Assembly (NCBI RefSeq): GCF_025567305.1
Contig: NZ_JAOQJP010000006.1
Location: 62,001 to 126,000 of the forward strand
Source of the DNA: Lentihominibacter butyricus
Lineage (GTDB): Bacteria; Bacillota; Clostridia; Peptostreptococcales; Anaerovoracaceae
Direction: 5' to 3'
Length of the DNA stretch: 64,000 nucleotides
Part shown: piece after piece, positions 35,560-42,371 of the stretch
Numbering within the stretch: position 1 is the first letter of the stretch
How the letters are laid out: each line of letters begins with the position of its first letter
Made by a program: the position numbers and the translations under genes
The notes under the pieces: model-generated
What the model saw: the letters and a program-made list of their open reading frames with translations, nothing else
The model's database searches: none
Told to the model about the DNA's origin: nothing

Positions 35560-36597
35560 ATGTATCACACAGGAATTTCAGCGGGGGCGATAATAGTGGT
35601 GCTGATACTGATCGCACTGATCATCGCGCTTGTTGTCACAAACATCAGGATAGTGCCGCAGGCAAACGCATACGTACTGGAAAGGCTCGGGGCATACTAC
35701 ACCACATGGCAGGTGGGTCTGCACTTTAAAATACCTTTGATCGACAAGGTGGCAAGAAAAGTGTCGCTCAAGGAACACGTCATAGATTTCCCGCCGCAGC
35801 CGGTGATAACGAAGGACAACGTAACGATAGAGATCGACACCGTAGTGTATTTCCAGATCACAGACCCTAAGCTTTACGCATACGGCGTAGAGAACCCTAT
35901 GGCTGCGATAGAGAATCTGACGGCGACAACGCTCAGAAACATCATAGGCGAGCTCGAGCTCGACGGAACTCTGACGAGCAGAGAACACATCAACAGCAAA
36001 ATAAGGATAGTGCTCGACGAGGCAACGGATGCATGGGGCATCAAGATCAACAGAGTCGAAGTGAAGAATATCAACCCGCCGGCAGACATACAGATGGCTA
36101 TGGAGAAGCAGATGCGTGCGGAGCGTGAACGAAGAGAAGCGATCCTGCGTGCGGAAGGTGAGAAAAAATCGGCAGTTCTCATAGCTGAAGGTAACAAGGA
36201 AGCGGTGATCCTCGGAGCAGAGGCTGCAAAGCAGGCAGCTATAAAGGCTGCAGAGGGTGAAGCGGAGGCCATACTCATGGTGCAGCGTGCTACTGCTGAC
36301 GGTATCAGACTGCTGAGCGAGGCAGGCGCGACTAAGGAAGTGCTGACGCTCAAGAGTCTCGAGGCGTTTGAAAAGGCGGCAGACGGCAAAGCCACGAAGA
36401 TCATAATCCCTGCGGAGATACAGGGGATGGCGGGGCTCGCCAGTGCGCTCACAGGCATAGTAGAAGGTACAGGTACACCGGAAAAGGCGAAGACCGGAAA
36501 TCGCGCGATACCTGCGGGAGCTGCTGCTCAGAACACCGCAGACTATAGCACACAGCCGGCTGCAGGGACAGCTGCGCCTTTGCATACACAGCTGTGA
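35560..36597 (+). CDS. SPFH/stomatin-like (paraslipin) protein
   Basis: GGAGGATTAAG before the ATG at 35560 fixes the start; 345 residues. One N-terminal membrane helix (AIIVVLILIALIIALVV), then the SPFH domain: NAYVLERLGAYYTTWQVGLH, EHVIDFPPQPVITKDNVTIE and MAAIENLTATTLRNIIGELE. A coiled coil with many Ala, Glu and Arg follows (about residues 190-250), then a Ser/Thr/Ala-rich tail. Members form membrane-associated rings or scaffolds and cooperate with NfeD and, in some bacteria, with FtsH. A hairpin GCCGGT/ACCGGC follows the stop, without a T run. Confidence 0.92.
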   Translation: MYHTGISAGAIIVVLILIALIIALVVTNIRIVPQANAYVLERLGAYYTTWQVGLHFKIPLIDKVARKVSLKEHVIDFPPQPVITKDNVTIEIDTVVYFQITDPKLYAYGVENPMAAIENLTATTLRNIIGELELDGTLTSREHINSKIRIVLDEATDAWGIKINRVEVKNINPPADIQMAMEKQMRAERERREAILRAEGEKKSAVLIAEGNKEAVILGAEAAKQAAIKAAEGEAEAILMVQRATADGIRLLSEAGATKEVLTLKSLEAFEKAADGKATKIIIPAEIQGMAGLASALTGIVEGTGTPEKAKTGNRAIPAGAAAQNTADYSTQPAAGTAAPLHTQL

Positions 36598-36654
36598 TGA
36601 TGCGGCTGTAAAGCCGGTGAACAACCGGCAAAGTTATACACAAACAACAAAAAA

Positions 36655-36683
36655 AAGACAAAATGTCGCAGTTGTGATATAAT
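36655..36683 (+). promoter_or_regulatory. Promoter before yybS
   Basis: AAGACA and TATAAT are 17 bases apart, about 35 bases upstream of the yybS start. It would give the yybS-gdpP-rplI-dnaB group its own start point. The -35 match is only partial. Confidence 0.5.
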
Positions 36684-36718
36684 AACCATTACTTATAAAT
36701 AATTTTAGGAGAAACAGA

Positions 36719-37471
36719 ATGTACCTATTGCTGATTTACTTTCTTATATTAGTCGTGCCGATAGCAGTAATGCCGGGGTATATCAGAACAGGCAGAATGT
36801 CACCGTACAGGACGGTCATGCAGGCAACGCTGATCGTAACAGTTATGACAGTGATCGTGTTCATGGTCGCATCGATGACAGGCGAGGGCATATTTGCTCA
36901 GCTGCAGGAGCTTATCGACGACATGGCTAAGGAACTGGCAAATAATCCTATGGTCGAGGATTCGCTGAATCTCGCATCAGTCAGCAAGGCTGACAGGATC
37001 GAATTCATCAGCGGGCTTTACAAAAGCGCATTCGCAGTGATGCCTGCAACTATCATGGCGATGAGTGCAGTAGTATCATATATAGAATATATCATAATCT
37101 CAAAGATCATGAGCAGACGTGTCGCGACGGTCAGGAGAATGCCTAAATTCAGGGAATTCACGTGGCCGGGCAGCGCTCTGATGGGGATAATGGGAATGTA
37201 TCTGCTGTCGTGGCTGCTGACAAAGACAGGCGTGTTCGTAGACAGCATGGTTTACATGAATATAGATTTCCTGTTCAACTTCATGTTTTCACTGCAGGGA
37301 GTTTCAGTCGTCTTTATGTTCTGCCACATGAAACGCATACCTAAAGTCATAGGCGTCATAGCGGCAGTGATACTGTGGATGACATATTTCGGCAGGATGG
37401 CGCTGCTGCTGATCGGAATGATAGATCTTGTATTCGGAATAAAGAAAAGGATACAGGGCAGGAGCAGTTAA
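36719..37471 (+). CDS. YybS-like DUF2232 membrane protein
   Basis: The 250-residue protein has about six or seven transmembrane segments, including the family-like C-terminal part FLFNFMFSLQGVSVVFMFCH and VIGVIAAVILWMTYFGRMAL. Gene order yybS-gdpP-rplI-dnaB matches Firmicutes in general, which supports the assignment. Function is not established; energy-coupling transport has been suggested for related proteins. A hydrophilic insertion with QELIDDMAKELANNPMVED sits after helix two. Confidence 0.8.
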   Translation: MYLLLIYFLILVVPIAVMPGYIRTGRMSPYRTVMQATLIVTVMTVIVFMVASMTGEGIFAQLQELIDDMAKELANNPMVEDSLNLASVSKADRIEFISGLYKSAFAVMPATIMAMSAVVSYIEYIIISKIMSRRVATVRRMPKFREFTWPGSALMGIMGMYLLSWLLTKTGVFVDSMVYMNIDFLFNFMFSLQGVSVVFMFCHMKRIPKVIGVIAAVILWMTYFGRMALLLIGMIDLVFGIKKRIQGRSS

Positions 37472-37513
37472 GCGGCGCGGATCAGTAATGAAAATCAATT
37501 TCAGGAGAGGAAT

Positions 37514-39295
37514 ATGTACGTAGGAAGAATAGAAAAACTGCTGGCATATTACACACTGGTGCCGATGTGCATAATCAATTCCATCGGAAAAGTCACCAGG
37601 GCAAATAAAAGGATCGCAGATGTGTTCAAGTATGACGGGATCATAGATGGAGACATTTTCGCGCTTACGGGGATAAAGCTCCCGGAGATCGTCATAGCGG
37701 CAAAGGAAGGCACTGCGCTTTATCTGAAGAGAAACGACAAAGCGTTCAGGATACTGTGCGGATTCATCGGAGAAGGAGAGAACGCCTCTGTGATGATGTC
37801 GTTCATAGACATAACTTCCTTCGAGAACCTCAAGGATCTTTACAATGAAGAAAAACCGTGCATAGCACTGATAAACGTCGATAATCTGGAAGAACTCACG
37901 CCGAGCGGCAAAGAGGAGAACGAGCTGGAGATCTCCACGGAGATAGATAAGCTCATCAGAAACTGGAGCGCAGGCATGGGGGCAGCCGTTTCACGCTACA
38001 AGGATCACATGTATGAAATGCTGCTGACACAGAAAAATTACAAACAGCTGGTAGTCAAAAAGTTCTCGATACTGGATGATGTGCGTGCTGTGGAGACCAA
38101 CATGGATTTCCCGGTAACGCTGAGTATCGGCATCGGCATCGGCGGCAAGACGATCGCCGAGAGCGAGGACTATGCACAGGATGCTCTGAATCTGGCGCTC
38201 GGGCGCGGCGGAGATCAGGTCGTGGTAAGGAATGTAAAGAATTTTGAATACTACGGCGGCAAGTCGCAGAGCGTCGAGAAGGGCTACAAAGGCAAATCCA
38301 GGATAATAGCGCATGCGCTCAAGCTCCTGATGACACAGTCAAACAGGATATTCATAATGGGACACAGCAATCCGGACATGGACAGCTTCGGAGCGGCGCT
38401 GGGGATATACAGAGTAGCAAAGTCTATAGGCAAGGAAGCCTATATAATACTCAACTCATACAACAACACGCTGGAAGATATCGTTCAGGATGCGAAATCG
38501 TTGGAGCAGTACGAGTTCCTGACTTCGGAAAAGGCGCTCGCGCTGGCTGACGGCAGTTCGCTCGGTGTCGTTGTAGACACGCATCGCCCGATACTGGTCG
38601 AGTCGCTGGAGCTGCTCGAAAAGATAAACAGGACTGTCGTGATAGACCACCACAGGCGTACGGAAGGCGATCTGCCGAACGTGCTCCTCTCGTACATGGA
38701 ATCATATGCATCATCGGCATCCGAGCTGGTTTCGGAGATCGTGCAGTACGCGTGCGAAAAGAAAGCGCTCACAAAGCTGGAGGCCGACGCACTGCTCGCG
38801 GGCATAATGGTTGATACGAACAGGTTCGCTGTAAAGGCTGGGGTCCGCACATTCGAAGCGGCATCATGGCTCAGGCGTGCAGGGGCGGATCTGGAAAATG
38901 TCAGGAGATATTTCCAGGCAGACGTGGAGAGCTTCAGGCTCAGAGCCATGTGCATCGCAAATGCGCAGTTTTTCGATAACGGTGTGGCGATGGCGGTGTG
39001 CCCGGGCGAGAATCCGGACGCGCAGATAGTCAATTCGCAGGTCGCTGACGAGCTGCTGACGATAAAAGGTATCAAGGCAAGCTTTGTTGCGGGCAGGAAC
39101 ATGAAGGGCCAGACCGTAGTGAGTGCAAGGTCGCTCGGCGATATGAACGTCCAGCTCATCATGGAAGAGTTCGGCGGAGGCGGCCACTTCAATACAGCAG
39201 GAGCCCAGTCGGATCTCACCCCTGAGCAGCTGCTGATAAAAATAAGAGAAACATTAGAGAAGACATTTCGTGAGAACTTCACAATAGGAGGCTAA
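37514..39295 (+). CDS. gdpP: Cyclic-di-AMP phosphodiesterase GdpP, without the usual N-terminal membrane helices
   Basis: This is a 593-residue protein with a PAS-like domain at once (residues about 15-105, PMCIINSIGKVTRANKRIAD). A degenerate GGDEF domain follows (about 110-250, SIGIGIGGKTIAESEDYAQD), then a DHH domain with GHSNPDMDSFGAALGIYRV, VVDTHRP and VIDHHRR, and DHHA1 with GGGGHFNTAGAQ. All metal-binding residues of the DHH family appear intact, so it should hydrolyse c-di-AMP to pApA. Typical GdpP (about 660 residues) carries two membrane helices before the PAS domain; here the protein starts at the PAS and no alternative upstream start exists. Confidence 0.93.
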   Translation: MYVGRIEKLLAYYTLVPMCIINSIGKVTRANKRIADVFKYDGIIDGDIFALTGIKLPEIVIAAKEGTALYLKRNDKAFRILCGFIGEGENASVMMSFIDITSFENLKDLYNEEKPCIALINVDNLEELTPSGKEENELEISTEIDKLIRNWSAGMGAAVSRYKDHMYEMLLTQKNYKQLVVKKFSILDDVRAVETNMDFPVTLSIGIGIGGKTIAESEDYAQDALNLALGRGGDQVVVRNVKNFEYYGGKSQSVEKGYKGKSRIIAHALKLLMTQSNRIFIMGHSNPDMDSFGAALGIYRVAKSIGKEAYIILNSYNNTLEDIVQDAKSLEQYEFLTSEKALALADGSSLGVVVDTHRPILVESLELLEKINRTVVIDHHRRTEGDLPNVLLSYMESYASSASELVSEIVQYACEKKALTKLEADALLAGIMVDTNRFAVKAGVRTFEAASWLRRAGADLENVRRYFQADVESFRLRAMCIANAQFFDNGVAMAVCPGENPDAQIVNSQVADELLTIKGIKASFVAGRNMKGQTVVSARSLGDMNVQLIMEEFGGGGHFNTAGAQSDLTPEQLLIKIRETLEKTFRENFTIGG

Positions 39296-39299
39296 AATA

Positions 39300-39743
39300 A
39301 TGATAGTTATACTGACAAAGGATGTTAAAGGAACAGGCAAGGCGGGCGAAGTCGTAAAGGTAAGCGACGGATATGCGAGAAACATGCTCCTTCCAAAGGG
39401 TCTTGCAAAAGAAGCTACAGAAGGAAATATAAGAAATCTCGAGAAGCAGAAGGCTATCGCTGCAGAGAAGCATGCTGAGCAGAAGGCTGCAGCCGAGGAA
39501 CAGGCCAAGGTACTGGAGTCAAAGACTCTCGTGATAAAGTCAAAGGGCGGAGAAACAGGCAAGCTGTTCGGTTCGATAACATCAAAGGATATAGCTGACG
39601 CACTGCTCAAGCAGGAAAACATAAAAGTAGACAAGAAGAAGATAGAAATGGACGGTCCTATAAAGCAGGCAGGTGACACAGAAGTCACTATCAAGCTTTT
39701 CTCTGAAGTTACTGCTACTCTCAAAGTATCGGTTACAGTTTAA
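39300..39743 (+). CDS. rplI: 50S ribosomal protein L9
   Basis: The 147-residue protein has the L9 signature MIVILTKDVKGTGKAGEVVK, then VSDGYARNMLLPKGLA. A long connecting helix rich in Ala, Glu and Lys follows, and the C-terminal domain carries GKLFGSITSKDIADAL. An ATAGGAGGCTAAAATA ribosome binding site precedes the ATG, which lies 4 bp after gdpP. Sits between gdpP and dnaB as usual. Confidence 0.97.
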   Translation: MIVILTKDVKGTGKAGEVVKVSDGYARNMLLPKGLAKEATEGNIRNLEKQKAIAAEKHAEQKAAAEEQAKVLESKTLVIKSKGGETGKLFGSITSKDIADALLKQENIKVDKKKIEMDGPIKQAGDTEVTIKLFSEVTATLKVSVTV

Positions 39744-39761
39744 CCGACAGGAGACAGAGTA

Positions 39762-41096
39762 ATGGAAGGAAGGATACCTCCGCACAGTATAGAGGCGGAA
39801 AAGTCTGTTTTAGGTGCAGCCCTGCTTTCAAAGGATGCACTTTTTGACGTTGTGGAAGTGGTAAAGCCCGAGGACTTTTACGATGCGAACCACAAGGAGA
39901 TATTCAAGGCAATGCTCGATCTTCACAGGAAAAACTCACCTGTGGACGCGCTGACCGTATCCGAAGAGCTGAAGAAAAAGAACAGCCTCAACATGGTCGG
40001 CGGCAGAGCATATATCGCATCGTTGTCATCAGGCACGCCTACGATAACGAATGCCGTGGAGTACGGCAAGATCGTTGCAGAGAAAGCGTCGATAAGAAGA
40101 ATGATAGATATGGCCGACGACATAATGGCCAAGGGCTACGATGAATCCATGGAAGCCGGACAGATGCTCGACTATGCAGAGAGCGGCATCTTTGAGATTT
40201 CGCAGTCAAGACAGAAAGGTCAGTACACCCACATAAAGGATGTGCTCCTTGAAAACATAGAGATAATCGACAAGGCCTCGCAGATGGACGGGGGACTGAC
40301 AGGCGTGACGACCGGGTTCAAATATCTGGACCAGATGACGTCAGGTCTGCAGAAATCCGATCTGATAATACTGGCAGCGAGACCGGCCATGGGAAAGACG
40401 GCGTTCGCGCTTTCACTGGCATTGAACGCTGCGGTAAAGGGCAAGGCCTCGGTCATGGTATTCAGTATGGAAATGGCCAAGGAACAGCTCGGACAGCGAC
40501 TTCTTTCCATGGAGTCGAAGGTGCCGATGCAGAGCCTCAAGACAGGAAAGCTTGAAAGAAGAGACTGGGATGATATCAACATCGCGCTCGACATACTGTC
40601 AAAGGCGAACATACATATAGACGACACTGCAGGCATCAACATCATGGAGATGAAGAGCAAATGCAGGCGACTCAAGGCAGAAGAAGGACTCGATCTCATA
40701 GTCATAGACTATCTGCAGCTGATGAATCCGGAAGGAAAAGCCGATTCCAGGACGCAGGAGATCTCGGTGATATCGAGAAACCTGAAGCTGCTCGCAAAAG
40801 AGCTCAACTGCCCGGTACTGGTGCTGTCGCAGCTTTCCAGAGCGCCGGAAACGAGAACTGACCACAGACCGATGCTGTCGGACCTGAGAGAATCAGGTTC
40901 GATAGAGCAGGACGCAGATATAGTTATATTCCTGTACAGAGACGAATACTACAATGAGGATTCCGAGGCTCACGGCGAGTGCGAAGTCATAGTGGCCAAG
41001 CAGCGAAGCGGCCCGACCGGCACCGTCAAGATAACATGGCTCGACAAGCTGACGAAGTTCGTAGACAGCATGGGAAGCAGCGGTCCCGGATTCTGA
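39762..41096 (+). CDS. dnaB: Replicative DNA helicase (DnaB type)
   Basis: This is a 444-residue hexameric 5'-3' helicase. The N-terminal helical domain begins PHSIEAEKSVLGAALLSKDA. The C-terminal RecA-like ATPase domain has Walker A AARPAMGKTAFALSLA near residue 206, the DnaB signature (FSMEMAKEQLGQRL), Walker B (DLIVIDYLQLM) and the arginine-finger region SGSIEQDADIVIFLYRD. It is called DnaC in Bacillus. It needs a loader; a DnaD-type primosome gene follows by 12 bp, but with an unusual structure. Confidence 0.97.
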   Translation: MEGRIPPHSIEAEKSVLGAALLSKDALFDVVEVVKPEDFYDANHKEIFKAMLDLHRKNSPVDALTVSEELKKKNSLNMVGGRAYIASLSSGTPTITNAVEYGKIVAEKASIRRMIDMADDIMAKGYDESMEAGQMLDYAESGIFEISQSRQKGQYTHIKDVLLENIEIIDKASQMDGGLTGVTTGFKYLDQMTSGLQKSDLIILAARPAMGKTAFALSLALNAAVKGKASVMVFSMEMAKEQLGQRLLSMESKVPMQSLKTGKLERRDWDDINIALDILSKANIHIDDTAGINIMEMKSKCRRLKAEEGLDLIVIDYLQLMNPEGKADSRTQEISVISRNLKLLAKELNCPVLVLSQLSRAPETRTDHRPMLSDLRESGSIEQDADIVIFLYRDEYYNEDSEAHGECEVIVAKQRSGPTGTVKITWLDKLTKFVDSMGSSGPGF

Positions 41097-41108
41097 TACG
41101 GAGGATAG

Positions 41109-42371
41109 ATGGGTTTCAGGAAAGAGAAGACAAGCGATTATTTTCTGCTGGATACCAGCGTTGAAAATATCTTTATAAATGAATACATGGCATCCGCGCC
41201 GGGTGATTTTGTAAAGGTCTACATGTTCGCGTACATGTATGCGGGACTGGGGATCGATCTTTCCAGTGAAGATATAGCAAAGCATCTGGCGATGGATATC
41301 GAAGATGTTCTGAAGGCATGGACGTACTGGGATCGTATGGGCGTGGTCAGGAAACTGAGAAACGACAAGGAAAACAGACTGGTATACGATATAGAGTTTG
41401 TTAGCCTGAAGGAGCAGCTTTACGGAGAAAAGACGAAGAAAAAGACTTATGCGGATGAAAGCCGTATGCAGTCGTTCATGTCCGACAAGGACATACAGAG
41501 TATGTTTTCTCAGATAGAGAAAGTAACAGCAAGGACCGTAGGCGGCACGGAGATGATGGAGGTGCTTTCACTGATAAACGACTTCAATGCAGCGCCTGAA
41601 GTGATCGTCTACGCGTACTCTTACTGTCTGAACAAAAATAAAAAGAACTTCAAGTACATTTCGGCTGTGATAAAAAAATGGACAGACGAAGGGCTGCATG
41701 ATGTGATAGCTGTTGAAAAATACCTCAGCGAAAACGACAAGAAGCATCACCTTTACAAACGCGTCTTCCAGGCCCTGGGCTTTTCAAGAAATGCCACAGA
41801 GGAGGAGATGCGCATAATGGATACGTGGTTCGAGACCATGGGATTCACACTGGAAAAGGTCCTTACAGCATGCAGCAAGACGTCGGGGATCTCCAGCCCG
41901 AATATAAATTATGTCAACAAGATACTGGTGAACTGGTACGAGGAACAGCAGAACAGAGAGGCAAAGGGCAGCAGCGGAGAGCTTACGACCGGTGAGATAA
42001 TGAAATACTACAGCGTCCTGCGCCTCAAGGAGGAGCAGGACGCCGAAGAGCGGCGCGCACAGGTTTATAAGAAAGTGCCGCGTATAAAGGAGATCGAGGA
42101 CGAGCTCAACAGGAGCAACAGCGAGATCTCCAAGATGATAATTTCCGACAGGGTCGACAAGGAAAAGGCAATGGAGGAAATAAGAAACAGACTTGATTCA
42201 CTGAATATGGAAAGAGCGTTCCTTCTCACCGACAACGGTTTTGAGATGGACTATATGGATATAAAATACAGGTGTCCGCAGTGCAAGGATACCGGAATGC
42301 TTGAAACAGGAGAAAGATGTCAATGTTTCCGAGAGATAACAAGGGAAAAGATAAACTTAATAAACCAGTAG
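41109..42371 (+). CDS. DnaD-like primosome protein fused to the N-terminal part of a helicase loader
   Basis: The protein is 420 residues. Residues 1-110 form a DnaD N-terminal winged-helix-like domain (YFLLDTSVENIFINEYM, then GIDLSSEDIAKHLAM). Residues about 140-300 carry two DnaB_2/DDBH2-like helical modules, the second ending NINYVNKILVNWYEEQ. The final ~110 residues look like the N-terminal domain of DnaC/DnaI-type loaders: a charged helix (VDKEKAMEEIRNRLDSLNME), then the zinc-finger-like RCPQCKDTG...ERCQC followed by F. In Clostridia that domain normally begins a separate AAA+ loader gene. Here the protein stops 33 residues past the first Cys and no AAA+ ATPase follows in any frame. Confidence 0.75.
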   Translation: MGFRKEKTSDYFLLDTSVENIFINEYMASAPGDFVKVYMFAYMYAGLGIDLSSEDIAKHLAMDIEDVLKAWTYWDRMGVVRKLRNDKENRLVYDIEFVSLKEQLYGEKTKKKTYADESRMQSFMSDKDIQSMFSQIEKVTARTVGGTEMMEVLSLINDFNAAPEVIVYAYSYCLNKNKKNFKYISAVIKKWTDEGLHDVIAVEKYLSENDKKHHLYKRVFQALGFSRNATEEEMRIMDTWFETMGFTLEKVLTACSKTSGISSPNINYVNKILVNWYEEQQNREAKGSSGELTTGEIMKYYSVLRLKEEQDAEERRAQVYKKVPRIKEIEDELNRSNSEISKMIISDRVDKEKAMEEIRNRLDSLNMERAFLLTDNGFEMDYMDIKYRCPQCKDTGMLETGERCQCFREITREKINLINQ

